NCBI RefSeq assembly: GCF_024868665.1
Contig: NC_079904.1
Span: 16,556,368-16,620,367, forward strand
Direction: 5' to 3'
DNA length: 64,000 nucleotides
Source: Triplophysa rosa
Taxonomy: Eukaryota; Chordata; Actinopteri; Cypriniformes; Nemacheilidae
Part shown: positions 48,345 through 61,199 of the stretch, piece by piece
How positions within the stretch are numbered: position 1 is the first letter of the stretch
Layout of the letters: each line of letters begins with the position of its first letter
Notes under the pieces: model-generated
The model's input: only the letters and a program-made list of their open reading frames with translations
Told to the model about the DNA's origin: nothing
Databases searched by the model: none
Program-made: the position numbers and the translations under genes

Positions 48345-48625
48345 GTGATTCTCAACAGGGGGACCCTGGCCCACAAGGGGGACCCAGCTGACTTCCAAGG
48401 GGGCCTCAAGATGACTAATAAAACCAGCACTTAACCAGATATTAAGATATTTCTTATTATTTGGCCATTTTTATAATGAATAAACATTTTACCAGTTAAT
48501 ATCAAGCTCTAAAATATTTTATTGGGTAGAAAGAAATTTTGAGTTTTTGTGAATGGAAGGGGGCCTTTGCATATAGTTTAATACAGTGGGGGGACCTTTG
48601 GAGAAAAAAAGGTTGGGTTCCCCTG
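48345..48625. repeat. hAT-like MITE (CAGTGATTCTCAAC end)
   Basis: Left end CAGTGATTCTCAACAGGGGG, right end GGTTGGGTTCCCCTG, an imperfect inverse. A fragment of the same family is inverted at 9121-9212. No target duplication established. Confidence 0.55.
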
Positions 48626-50771
48626 CAATACAGGTTTTGTACAATTTCTAACCTTTCTATAATTCTTCTGCTTATTAAAATAATGTAACTAGTGTAGCTT
48701 TGTAGACTATATGCTTATTATTGGTTCCTTCCTTTGGATAAAAATAAGTACACGTATGAATGTAAAAAAAGGATAAATGTAAAATGTGTCAGCACAAAAC
48801 AAAAAATAATACGCAACCTGATAAAAATGTTAATTAATGTTCTTCTAACTGTAAATAATCACATGACATATTGTCACCATTGACCCTGACAGTCTCTTCA
48901 CTGGGCATGTTCAAACTAGTGATTTAATTAATGCTCTTCATGTCATTGGTCTGTAGTTAATGGGTGTTAATGAGCACAGGACATGGTATTTCTCTGAAGG
49001 GTTTTCTCACACTGCTTTGGGTAACATGTCCAGTAACAATTACGAGGTGCAACTGAAGGAGAACAAAATTAGTGGGTCTTAGAAACACCGGGGATTTGAT
49101 GAAATATTGAAAAGGCAAAAGGTGGTTTGATGTGGTAGAACATTTTGTGCATTAAAGGGATAATTCACCCAAAAATGAAAATTCTGTCATCATTTACTCA
49201 CCTTCAAGTTGTTCCAAATCTGTATACATTTCTTTGTTCTGATGGACACAAAGATATTTGAAAGAAGGCTTATAACCAGACAGATTTTGCCCCCCATTGA
49301 CTCCCATAGTGATCATAATGTGCTGTTGTCATGTTACAGGGAGAGACTGGGAGCTGTTAATGTTCCTGTGAACCACAGAGCCTTTCTTCGGCCTCCAGAC
49401 AGACCTTTTACAGGAGAGTGGTTGTGTTCTACAGCCGGTGTTTCTCACCCCATAAATCGATTCACAGACATGCATAGTAAGCAGTTCCATTAAAACAGAA
49501 GAAAAATACTGTATATTGACTTTGCTGAATTTTTTTATAATGCAAGTATTGCACAAGTCAAAAACTACATGGTAAAAATTTTTAGAGCTGTTTTATTCAA
49601 AGTCACAATTCTACATTTGTAGCGATGCACATTTACAAATCTTTTGCTTTCTGGAAAATAGGGCAAAAATATTGGTGACTCATCCTGCACTACACACATT
49701 ATTGTGCAATCAAATGCTCTCTAAAATGAGAACACCAGCCGACAAGATCAATACATCAGTCAGGAAAAAAAATACTGTGTAATATTTATTTAGCATTTTT
49801 TACCTAAATTTAAAAAAGTGCCCTCCCCACAAAGATTGGAGTAAATTGAAAAAGGGTCTAATTTTACAGAAGAAAAAGCAACAATTCCATGTTGTTATTC
49901 TAAGTGTTAGATCGATTGAAATATACAGTGATATTCTTGACAGTGAGAGATTCAATTTAATATACGACTCCGTTTGAGTGATATAAATATGAAATTAAAT
50001 ATTACTTGTATGATTTTCAAGGAGGATGGGAGGAAATTCAGACATTATTATGTTCTCTTATGTAACAAATGCAAAATTGATGGGACTTAAAACGTAAAAG
50101 AAATCTGAGGTTCTAAGCCTTTAAAAGATACCACATGTCTAGTTTTGTTGATGCAATATATACCGGTGGATTTGCAGGAGCTGGCAGAGTTTAAGAGGTT
50201 AAATGTACAACCTCACTGTGTCTAATAGTCACTTTTATAGATATGTTTGTTGTTTTGTTCTTCTTGTACCTAAATATTCTGACAATGATAATAACTAACT
50301 CAATGTCATTCCCTTACAACATTGACTCAAAGCAAATTCATAGTAAATACATTCATGAACACATAAATTGTGCTTGGCACATATTGAGTATAAATGCTTA
50401 CATTTAAGTGTTTTAGTAGACAAAGAATCCCTGTGTTGTTAAGACGTGAGGTAGGCAACAATTATATGTAGGAAAATAGAGAGCTTTTTACTATAAATGA
50501 ATAATGATGACAATAATTATGACAATATATAACAGTTATATAAATCATCTATTAATAAATTATATAATGTGTTAGCTAATAATGTCTTGGACATGTTAAC
50601 AATAATATGGGCCTTAATTTTTGTTTAGACCACCAAAAATATTGATATGTGACAGTGGGGATGGAATTTTTTTCGATTCTCTGCCTTCATTGTACTTTAA
50701 ATTTTACTTTAAAAGGATGGAACAATTTTCTATTATTCTAATGCTCATGTTTGGGGGAGATTGACATGGAT
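48626..50771. other. region downstream of dhcr24
   Basis: No exon supported apart from the truncated MITE. The DNA next to the dhcr24 stop codon is probably its 3' UTR; its end could not be fixed. The 94-codon ORF at 49209 on the plus strand overlaps the MITE and is not supported. Confidence 0.4.
49154..49325. mobile_element. truncated MITE of the TTAAAGGGATA.TTCACCC family
   Basis: Begins TTAAAGGGATAATTCACCC, continues with TTCTGTCATCATTTACTCACC and GACACAAAGATATTTGAA, then stops without its right half. Lies in the probable 3' flank of dhcr24. Confidence 0.65.
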
Positions 50772-53700
50772 TCAGTGTCGTGCAGACTTGCAAATTTTGT
50801 TATAGACTTCAGGAAATGCATCTTTACAGTTAAGTTGGTCTCTGAGTTTATGATACAATGTACCATCGAACATCTCCCAGAATTCCTGCCGATCCATGTA
50901 AACATCAGCATACAACATCTGGAATCTAGAAACACAGACATGTGTTACACAGGTATGTGGGTTACACAATAGCGTGCAGATACTAAGATAAAAACTAACC
51001 CATGAACGTCTCTGACAAACTTCTCCAGCTGGCGCGTGGACGCGTTGGCCTCAAAGTGCTTCACTTTGGGCTCACCATATGCTCCAATATCAACATACAA
51101 TTCATCTTCATCTCCTTTAGGATGCACAATTCCTGGCTGGCTGCGCAGCACGAATGGACAAAGCCACAGGGGATACACCTACAAAACATAAACCAATCAC
51201 TGTATTACAAATTAAACGCTTATACCATGTCTACACTGGACGCGACAGGCGCCGCATCCACTGTGGACAAAATTTTTGTCTCTTGTCGCATCGGTCGCGT
51301 CCGGTGTAGACACGGTGTTAGAATCAAGTTATGGGGGTGGGGGGGGGGTTGTGGGGAATAAAGGACCCCCCATAAGGCATTAGGGATCTCCCATTAAAGT
51401 AGGGGGTTCCCAGATATCTTTTAGTAAAGATAATCATGACAAATCCAGTTAGATCTAACGAATACTAAAAGTCATGAAATTAAAATTAAAATGTACATTT
51501 AAAATATACTGTATAAATGAAGAGTTTATTTCCCCCAAAAATCATGTTTTTATTGTGCATTCCAATTAATATCAATCAAACTGCAGTTAGTTTGTTTCGA
51601 TTCAAGCCATAGTAACTAACACAATAAAAACACGATAACAAATAAAAAGCGTAGTTTTTAATTTTGGAAACAAACTCTTCAAATAATGGTATACAGTATG
51701 TCAATTCAGTCATTTTTAAATGATCAGCATTGTTTATAAGATTCCTAGAGAAGAGTTTCCCTTCTTTGTTCTATATGTAAGGGATAAACCACAGCTAGCC
51801 GTGCATTAAAGGGTTTTAATACATGACGTGGAGGCCAAGAACCACCCGACGCGAAGCAAGTCCATTTTAATGCACTTGCCGTGCATTAAAATTACTTTAA
51901 TGCACAGCAAGCTGTGGTTTATCCTGCTTATACCATGGTCATTTTCCAAGTTAAAGCTGTTATTGATGTAAATTATACACAATCATACCATTAACTTGAA
52001 ATCTGAAGCTGTTGTATGCTTTTAAATGTATGCTACAAAATCGCCTCAAATAGACTATAGGTAACACAAAGATGTTGTGATCAATTAGAAAACGTTGTAG
52101 TGGGAAAGCCTCTTCAAGTAACATCAACCACAGAACTTATTTGACTCATAAATCGAAATCTTCTATTGCAAAAACCCATTAGACATTCCAGAGGGAACTC
52201 ATTAGCCTTCTAGGTTGGTCTCCAAGCAGACATCATGAACAGCTCTACTGGAGGCCGATATGAGGCCTTGATCATGTCATTAATGTCATCTCTATCGTGT
52301 GTTTGTGTCTCACATGTACGTCCTCATGGAAGCGCAGAATGGAGTTTTTGACGTGCTTCATGGGAACCAGCATGTCCTGAACCACATGGTGCTGCTCGTA
52401 GAGTTTGCGGATGGTCTCTCCTTGAGTGAGCTTCAACAAGGAGATCTTAGGAGGGACCATCCAGCCGAACACGTAGCGGAACAACGGATTGTTTCCGAAA
52501 GGAATGATGTCCTGAAAGCCACAGAGAACATGGAAGATCAGCTTAAAAGTGAACGTTTGAATTTGACTTAAAGAAAATGGACGATTTAACGGGATTTAAT
52601 GAGAGATGGTAAATGTGCAGACAGATCGATATTTTTACAATTATCACTGGAAGTGCTGACAGACAAAGTGAGGGTGTAAGCACATCATTTGTCAAGATCA
52701 AAAAAGTCTTGTTTGTGAGACAAAGCTTGTCTCTCCTCCTCCCTATGTCCATCTAAGCTTTAACTGCATAATTTGTTGAGTAATGTCCTGAACTGGCCAA
52801 TGCACAGAGCAAGGTTTTCCTGTAGCTAATGGCATAATGTAAGGCTTTAGTGTATATATTGCCTCAAAACTGTGTGTGTGTGTTAGAGTGAAAAAGAGAA
52901 GGGTTGAAAGAGAGAGAGACACTGTCTGATTCGAATGGACAGAATAGATATTTGTCTCTTTAGCTATGCATTATCGCACAAGTGAACAATGCCAAAGCTA
53001 ATGGATGCTATCTGTTCGACTAAATGTCTCAAACTCTGAGCCTGATAAACTTAAAATCCACGCCACAGACCAAAAGCCAATATTAAAGTTATAATCTGCA
53101 AAGGAAAGCAGTCTAAAAATACATATGATATTGGTATTTTTTATTTCAAACACAAAGCAAGGAGAACCATTTTTGGAACATATAACATCACTGTTGAAGA
53201 CCTCACAGATGTGCAGCGATAACAATAATACAGTACAGTATAATGTTGCCCTATAATGTAGGGTGAATATACAGTATATAAGTATTTTTTCTGTATATAA
53301 ACATGCATAAAAATTCAGGCAAATTCCATATAAATTTGATATAAATTGCAAACAAAATCCCAGCTCTTAACTTATTTATGTGTACCTCCACACTGATCTA
53401 CACACTGTCTATACCGTCCTCATAAACATTACATTATTACAATTATTTATTAAAATGAATTAAGTATAACAATAGTTGGAGATGTACGTGCACACTATGA
53501 GATGCTTTACATAAATATTTTAAACACAAAATACAAATGTGACAAACAAGACATCAATAATTTTTATTTGTGTTGTTGAGTGCAGGTGTCCAGATTCACT
53601 TACTTGTAATTCCCAGAAGATGCTGCGGGTGTGTCTGTGGTAGTAGTGTCTAAGTGGAATGTACTCCACTGTAACACGGTTCTCCCTGAGGAAACCCTCC

Positions 53701-56700
53701 ACGTGCCTAAAGAACCACGGCTTGTAATAGTAACCTATACAGTTAGTCTAACAGACGAAGAGAAAGACAGAAAATTTGAGATTATATTTTTACAATGCCA
53801 TTTTATCATTCAATTTTTAATGGAATTTAATAGTGTATAACATTTAACTGGTCTCACCATGCCAGGCTCTGCATCGTCTGTCATGATACCAGTCATGATC
53901 ACGGCCTCGTCCCGAGAGTACTGCAGTCCCTCTACAAACTGGTTCTCCTTATTGGCTGATTGCTCTGCAAACTTTTTACAGATAGCGTCCAAGCCACGAA
54001 CCGGTTCATAGCGTAGCTTCACCCATTTCCGAGCGGGAATTATCCGGATCTCCGCCGCCACCAGGAATCCAAGGGTACCGCAGGACCAAGGAACCGCATA
54101 GAACAAGTCAGAGTTTTCTTTCTGTGAGCAGAACAAACATGAAAAAATTGCTAACACAACCCTAATAAACTGCATTAAAACATTCAATATTCAAGAGATA
54201 CAAGTTTTGTGTGATATAAGTCGAGTAATTTGCTGAAGCTCAAGGGATGATAAACCATTGTGATTCAAACATAAAATAAGATATTCATATGCATTAACTT
54301 TTTTTGTACAGTAAGAACTCCATTAAAGGTATAGTTCACCCAAAAATTTTAATTCTGCCTCTTGTCATTTCAGAATTGCATGGCTTTTTTTTCTTCTATA
54401 GAACACAAAAGAAGATATTTAAAAGATTGTTGGGTGACCGCACAATGGCGGTACCCTTCGACTTGCATTGGTTTTGTTTCTACACAAAAGAAGTGAATGG
54501 GTAAGAATAAAAAATAACTTATTTTATGTTCTACAGAAGAAAGAAAGTCATAAAGGTTTGAAATGACAAGAGGGTGAGTAAATGATGACTGAATTTTCAC
54601 TTTTGGGTTAACTACCCCTTTAAGATTTTTTTTATTTTAATGTTCTACAAAATAGAAAAGAACAAACAGGTTTAGACTAAGCGAAATGGGGAGAAAATTT
54701 TGGGATTAAATATTGAACCAAGTCAAGTCTTGTGTTCAAACATGACTGATATTACAAACTTTTCATAAACACATTTACAATTCACATTAAATTTGACACC
54801 AACGTTTCATTAGTGTTTGAAAAGGTATCTCATTTAAAAAACAAAATAAAAATGTACTTTCTACTGTTTAACAACTGACCTACCTCTGTGCAATGAACCA
54901 GACTACCATCAGCCAACACCAGCTCATAAGCCACACATATGTGCTGGAACAGACCATAGATATGAGACGAAGACTCGATTCCTGTACCCATAACCAACCC
55001 CCCTGAAAGAAAAGAGACTTCTGTATTGACAATATTACTGCAAATGTAAATGTATTTCAGACTGAATTATGGAAAATTGTCACATAGCCTTCCTCTTAAC
55101 ATTACAAAACTGTGGATTAAGTTTTATCCATTTTTGTAGACTTTTCTCCGTCATTTCTTTTATTACTCACACTGTGTCTTGACCTCATAATTCGACAATA
55201 GACACAGTTCATTAAAAAAACACAAATCTGCTTAAAATCACATTTTAATCATTTTTTTGGGGAACTTGTCAGCCCCAGTCCCCATTTACTTTCATTATAT
55301 GAAAAGAGTGGTCTGGATATTTCACAAAAATCCACACATACAGTACAGTATGTTTTCTGCAGAAGGAAAGTAATACAGGTGTGGGTGGTACGTTAAGACT
55401 AAGTCATGACAGCATTTTTGGTTAAACTAAGGAAAGATTTGCTTGAACAGAATATCAAATACCTACTATATGGTAGTGTTTTGCTATTAGAATGGACAAA
55501 CAAGTAAATCTGGTTAAGTATGGATTAATGGTCAGACAAAATAAGAAACATAACTGGACGCAAATATAGCTGTAGAGTAATATGTGGAATGAGTTAAAAG
55601 TCCAACAGATGACCTTTGAATACAGAGGCATGATTCTAAAGTAGACTTTTAGATATGAAACAGTCTGTCACATTTCTTCGAATTCCTAAAGTTTCCAAGA
55701 TACAGCAATCAATACATGCAGCCAAAAATATCTCATATTGTCCAACACACTACAAACAGAACATACCTTTATCTTGTATTAGTACTAAACATTGTGTCTC
55801 TGTAGACACTAAATGAATTCCAAGGTGTGCCTGCGTAAAACATATCTCAGCCAGTAAGCAAGCTTTTCTGAGATCTATAAACACTTTCAGCAGTAGGACC
55901 CATATCCTTCCTAATCTAATTTGCCTCATTGAAACAGGGACTATGCTCATTCATAACTCAATTAGAAGCAGCCTCTGATGCACCACACACGACATACAAT
56001 ATCGATCAGGAGAAAATGTTACGATCGATTTAAAGAAAGGGAATATCTGCAAGTGCTTAGAGACATTAAACAAATCTCCAGTGAGGCGTGCATTGGGTAT
56101 ACAGATCCAAGATGACAGTCCTTAACTAAATAGAAACAAGCATGTGCTGTACATTGTTTACATTCTGAATGTACAGAATGTACTTTCTCCATTAGAAATG
56201 CATCTAAATGAATGCCACATAAAACTTGTGTCGTGATCTGGTTACAAACAAAAATAACATAAGGAGTTGTGCATTAGGAACTGAACTGAGAGTGCCAATT
56301 TAGTTCCTCAGTCTGAATAGAATTTGAGGTACCATGAAAGTGCACTATGCTGAATTTTTCTTCTTAAAGTGATAGTTCACCCAAAAATAATTCTGTCATC
56401 ATTTACTCACCCTAAAGTCATTTCAAACCTGTTGACTTTCTTTCTTCTGCAGAACACAAAAGAAGATATTTTGAAGAATGTTGTTAACCGGCCCCCATTC
56501 ACTTGCATTGGTTTTGAGTCCATGCAATAGAAGTGAATGGGGGCCAGTGCTGTTCGATTACCCACTTTCTCCAAAATATCTTCTTTTGTGTTCTGCGGAA
56601 GAAAGAAAGTCATAAAGGTTTGAAATGACAAGAGGGTGAATAAATGTTGACAGAATACTATCACTTTAAGTGTATAAACTGTAACTTATTTTGATAAAAA

Positions 56701-57721
56701 CAAATGAATGTGTAAATGCATGTTCAATGTATGCTGCAAAGTAACCGCTGATTTGTTTCTCTCTGAAAACCCACCAACTGTGAGGTCATCAAGCTCAGGC
56801 ACCACAGGCAATGTCCAGCCAATAGAGTTCAGCAGAGCAGTCACCTGACCCATGTTAGCTAAGGGTTCCACACGTACCACCTGAAAAATTGTTAGAGGTC
56901 ATTTAAAAGCCCCCTTTGCCAGAACAATAAACAATAAACAATACGCATAGCACAGGCCAGAAAAACGTCCACTACCTGTCTTTTTGTGTCAACTTCGAGG
57001 ATGTCCATCATGTTTATCATGATGTTTTTGTGAGTCTTCTTGTATTTTCCCACCCTGAGTGACACAGTCAGCCACCCAGGACGACCTGTACACATGTGTT
57101 TCTTCCCTCCCTCTTTTTTCCATTCTCGCACCTGGAAAACAAAAGTTTTAGATAGTGACCATGTCATTGTTTTCCAAGCATGTCAGTGCATGTTTTTTTT
57201 TCTTTCTATGCAGAATGCATGATGTTTTTATAAACTGCATATTATTTCACAGAAGATGCATGAACATGATGCTTTAAAAATTCTGTACAACAATGCAGAG
57301 TATTCTTCTGGAACTACATTTTGCATACCATTATAACTTTATTATAGCTCTATAAGGCAGAAATACGTACACGTATATAATTCATCTCCTGTTTCTTTTA
57401 CCTTAATGTTTAAATAGGGACCCTCTGCATCTTAACTTACAATAGATTAAAGGCTGAAGCAATGCATGCGTGTAAAGCTTGTGCTGTTACCTGTCTCTGG
57501 ATGTCTCGGACTCGCTGGTCGTGCTGCTTTGGTGCTGAGCACATCTTAAAGATGACCCACGCGCGCAGGTAATAGTAGACATCAAAGATGACGGATAAGG
57601 GGAGGAGAAAGAGGCAAACGAAGATCCATCTCTGGTGTATTATCACGTACTCCAAGCCCTTCATTTTGATCCATACCAAAAACAGAACAGCTAGCCCACC
57701 CAAATAAAACAACGGATCCAT
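50772..57721 (-). CDS. dhcr24: delta(24)-sterol reductase (24-dehydrocholesterol reductase)
   Basis: FAD-dependent, NADPH-using enzyme of the endoplasmic reticulum that reduces the C24 double bond of sterols such as desmosterol, completing cholesterol synthesis. Nine coding exons with agreeing phases: 57491-57721, 56976-57131, 56775-56880, 54884-55002, 53858-54121, 53604-53747, 52314-52511, 51000-51178 and 50772-50925; 1,551 bp, 516 aa, equal to human. Start [19 protein letters not shown] with an N-terminal membrane segment; then RVRDIQRQ and the FAD-binding region ([51 protein letters not shown]), [18 protein letters not shown] and the end [12 protein letters not shown]. An in-frame ATG 16 codons upstream is ignored because the family starts at MDP. 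Divergent from the tmem61-like gene, with a shared upstream region. Confidence 0.97.
51226..51316. mobile_element. short MITE (GTCTACAC.GGACGCGAC ends), in a dhcr24 intron
   Basis: GTCTACACTGGACGCGAC is matched by the near-inverse TCGCGTCCGGTGTAGAC, giving a 90-bp hairpin with CpG-rich arms. Related sequence is at 63819-63965. Confidence 0.6.
51782..51924. mobile_element. 143-bp palindromic MITE, in a dhcr24 intron
   Basis: GGATAAACCACAGCTAGCCG at the left is matched by GCAAGCTGTGGTTTATCC at the right, and GTGCATTAAA blocks recur in both orientations inside. Non-coding. Confidence 0.65.
54324..54623. mobile_element. hairpin MITE (TTAAAGGTATAGTTCACCC ends), in a dhcr24 intron
   Basis: Inverted ends TTAAAGGTATAGTTCACCC and GGGTTAACTACCCCTTTAA. 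Inside, CTTCTATAGAACACAAAAGAA faces TTCTACAGAAGAAAGAAAG-like sequence. Same family as 56363-56670. Common in cyprinid genomes. Confidence 0.75.
56363..56670. mobile_element. hairpin MITE (CTTAAAGTGATAG ends), in a dhcr24 intron
   Basis: The two halves are inverse copies: CTTAAAGTGATAG with CTATCACTTTAAG at the ends, CAGAACACAAAAGAAGATAT with its inverse inside, and CCCCCATTCACTTGCATTG with CAATAGAAGTGAATGGGGG near the centre. The whole 308 bp can fold into one long hairpin. Confidence 0.8.
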
Positions 57722-58820
57722 GACGAGATAAAAAGTTGTGGAGTCTGTTGCTTGGCTTTGGTTTTCCAAATGCTTTTTGTCTGCGTTTACAACGGCCGTA
57801 AATTAAAACGCATGCATGAATACGGTCCAGTAAGCTGTCGTTTTGTGCGTTTTTTTTTGCAATCTTAGTCCGCAGAATACCCCACTCGCACGCACGCTAT
57901 TTACCGTCTATATTTTACACACTTTTTAGGAACGTGCCCAGGTGGTACTGGAAGGACTGCCCCTAACAAGCGATTGGCTAGGAGTCCGTCAATTCAGATG
58001 ACGCCAGAAGTTGCGTGCCGTCTCTTCATCCAATCACAGGAAAGAAGCATCGTCACACCATTGACACAGTACCATGCGTTCATTATCATACAACAGTTGA
58101 GCAATGAGGCGAGTGACTACATAACAGCAGTACATCTATTATTGACACCCATGATCATGATGTACATACATGTAACTTGCATTATATGTGCAACTATTAA
58201 ACTGGTATAATAATGATAGAGTCATTACTTTATATTGGCCACAGCGAATGCATTTATTCGCTTCATAATTTAAACCTGCTTTAAGGTGTTGGTCATGTAA
58301 AACAAAGTAAGAAGTATATTTTCCGTTTACTTTATTTGAATCGTATTTTTAAAGTTATGCTAATAACTATTTGGCCTACAGACGGCTCTTGGGTGGGGCG
58401 TAAACTCTGATGCTCATTATGATAGCGTTTGACTGTCAGCAAGGCAGCGGCGCTCATTTGACAGCTCTCGGATCAGATGGACCAAACCTGATGCACACGA
58501 GCACATCGTGAAGTTCACCGCAGGCGCTGCGATCGAGTAGCAGGAGTCTACAGCACGCTTCATTTGTGAGGGATTGTGAACGTACAGTTTTTTTTCTTGT
58601 CAAAAATCTGCCTAAATCTTTGGGCAATGTGAAATTATTACCAGTATGTGATGTAGTGACATCAATAGGACATGCAATTACCCTTAGAAGCGAACCAAAG
58701 CATTTCCGTTTGAGGAACTTTATTCACTACAGCTCGATGTCATCCAGAAGCCGGACGATGCGCGTTAAACCCTTGAGATAGATAGCGGCTTTAAGCGCCT
58801 AATTGCATGAGACTTGCACT
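57722..58820. promoter_or_regulatory. shared upstream region of dhcr24 and the tmem61-like gene, with NF-Y and SRE-like sites
   Basis: The two start codons are 1.1 kb apart on opposite strands. Within the region are an inverted CCAAT box (ATTGG, 57973-57977), a direct CCAAT box (58030-58034) and TCACACCAT (58053-58061), eight of nine bases of the sterol regulatory element TCACNCCAC. CCAAT boxes about 20 bp from an SRE are typical of SREBP/NF-Y-controlled cholesterol genes. The 5' leader of the plus-strand gene lies in the right-hand part. Confidence 0.55.
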
Positions 58821-59996
58821 ATGCCTTCCCTACACCAGGGCGCTATTTTTATTGGGGTGTTTTTAATAGTCACCGGTGGCTCCACCGCTTTTCTAACTTC
58901 TAACCAAAGTAGACTTCAGGCGTTCAGTATGTGCTGCGTGGTGCTCGGGGCGGTGATGCTGATATTAGGACTCTTCTGGGCTATGAATGGAAAAAGAAAC
59001 CCCGTGCCGTACAATGAAGAGTTCAGCCACGACTACAGCCAAGTCCTTTTCACCCCACCACCTGGAAGCCACTTTCCTGAATCTCAGTCTGTTTTTCTGC
59101 ACGGGTAAGTGGACTTGGACTAGTGATACTATAGTTGCACTATAATGTTAAATGTCTGTGCTATTATAGTAATGTTTCTCATAAAACACATTTATAGTCT
59201 GAGATTAGCTGTTGTCAGCATGAAGTATTGCATACTTAGGGTTGAGCCATAAATGATTTTCCATCTTAACATTTTTGAGGGCAGTCAACAAAATGTTATG
59301 GGGAAGGTGCCAGCATCCTAAAAGCTGTTCCCTAATAGATAACATCCATTAGATGAATAAAACATGATGCATACGTTTTTTCAAGGCTGCACAAAATTCA
59401 TCATAACACTTAAAATCATTAATGGAACTGATAGGAACATCCGTGGTGATAATTTTACTTTTCCATCCATATCCATCTGGATTTGGACCATCTCGTTTCT
59501 GCTTGCCTTTTTCCCAACCTCAGATGTCATTAAAAATCACTTAGTGGAGAAGTCTAACAAATGCGGCCACTCAGTTGCGCTCTGCTCCAGTTATTTGATA
59601 CTGGAAGGCCCTTTTGCGCCCTCCAGTGGTCAACCACTGTTCATCAAAGTCCCATTTATCCACACTTGTCATATTCCACATCCTAATGTAAAACAAAGAG
59701 ATTCACCCCAAAATATAACGTTTTTGACTAACCAAATCATGTTTGTATTTTTAAGGACTTTGCAGAGGCGAGGTGTGTACGGTGAGGACTTGGACTATCC
59801 TCCAATGGAGCCAGCATGCTTCAGTCCTTCCAGTCGGGGTCGGCCGCCTCACTGGGACATGGAACCTCCTCCACCTTATGAGGTGGCCATCAAAACAACT
59901 ACAAGCTCAACACGACTAAGACGCAGCTATTCGGACACACACCTGCTGACTGAACCACTCTTTGGGCGCTCACGGGAGATCAGTTTTGAGGTTTAA
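58821..59996 (+). CDS. tmem61: tmem61-like two-pass membrane protein
   Basis: Two coding exons: 58821-59104 (ends ...SVFLHG before GTAAGT) and 59756-59996 (acceptor TTTTTAAG), 525 bp, 174 aa. An alternative acceptor a few bases further on would remove three to four residues. The protein starts MPSLHQGAIFIGVFLIVTGG, with hydrophobic helices at about residues 8-26 and 36-58 (CCVVLGAVMLILGLFWAM). The tail has proline-rich segments including PPPPYE, a PPxY motif that could bind WW-domain ligases, and RRSYSDTHLL. The name is inferred from layout (two helices, LLxxGLxW segment, PPxYE motif) and from its place next to dhcr24, as TMEM61 is in mammals; primary similarity is modest. Function unknown. 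Confidence 0.65.
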
Positions 59997-61190
59997 CATA
60001 CAGTACAAAGACCAACGATCCACAAGTTATCGAGCAGGTGTTCTGATCTTAAACCTGGGTTCATCAACCTGGGACTTGTCAATTTAAACGTAGTGTTAAT
60101 ATAAACGTGTAGCAGCACAGAAAACAAGTGATTCATCTTTTTCTTTATTTTAAACAACATCATTTGTGAAAAACCAAAAAACACATCCTAGCTTCAAGGC
60201 ATTTAAATATCTTATCACTTTAACTTTAAAAAAAAAATTGTGTGTGTATGTATGTGTGACACAGGCCACTGGAACAGAAGCGTTTACCTCCCATAGGATG
60301 CATTTGTCCTCCACAGCCACTTTTTTCAACAACAAAATGCATGGTATTTAAACTGAGCTAGATCAGGGACATTGAAAAGTGTTTTGTTGGTTTATTTATT
60401 TATTTATTTTGGAGACTCTCAGGGTGAAACAATGTGTTACCTTTATTGGACATTTTCATTGAAGATAAGCACACAGTTGTTACAGTCTCAAAACGAAAAT
60501 CACAAGCTTGGCAGACTTAAGAGTTCTGGCCAAAGAGACGATTTATGCATAAGGCAAATATTGTGGTGCATGATAAAGGGAGCCCATCTCTGCTGAGAAA
60601 ACCACATAGCCACACAGTGCATTACTTTGTTTAATGGGGAACTAATGCTCTGCTGATATTGTTTGAAAGGCTATAAAACATGACTTTCGCCATCGCCACT
60701 TCCTCTGACTCAACCATTATAATGATATTCATCTTTTAACAAGGGCACTTCTGGGTATTCCATCATCACATGCTTTGCCCATATATGGAATGTTTAATTC
60801 AAACTGCAGAGACAATCAATGTGATGTTTGCATCAGTTTTGTTGGCATGCTAGAATATTTATTTGAGATGTTGTACTTTGTTTTTTTATAAAAATTAAAT
60901 CATAAACTCTAATTCACTTTTCTTGTTGTTTCCCATGTGCCATTAAATGGAAAAGATTGCATAAACTGTTGCACTATAGTCATGAAGTGAAAAAAAGTTA
61001 AAAGAAAAACGTGAAAAAAGTATGTCGTTCTCTGTTATTATATCAAACATTCAGTCAATAGACAAAACAAGTATTTATGTCAACAAGTTTTTAATTTTAT
61101 AAAATCAGTATATATAAAAATATATAAAAATTGTATATGAAGTTATACTATAAAAAATCTTTAATAGATTTGTGAACTCGTATAACAGTA
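59997..61190. other. 3' flank of the tmem61-like gene
   Basis: Probably includes its 3' UTR. No clear AATAAA was fixed. No other gene or bounded repeat seen. Confidence 0.4.
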
Positions 61191-61199
61191 AGTGGTGTT

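Noticed and set aside
57722..57769. Upstream in-frame ATG giving a 16-residue N-terminal extension of DHCR24
   Set aside because: The family begins at the MDP/MEP methionine right before the membrane segment, and the total from there is exactly the human length.
59364..59755. Open frame leading into exon 2 of the tmem61-like gene
   Set aside because: It has no family-like content and a good acceptor (TTTTTAAG) lies at its end in the right phase for exon 1, so it is intron.
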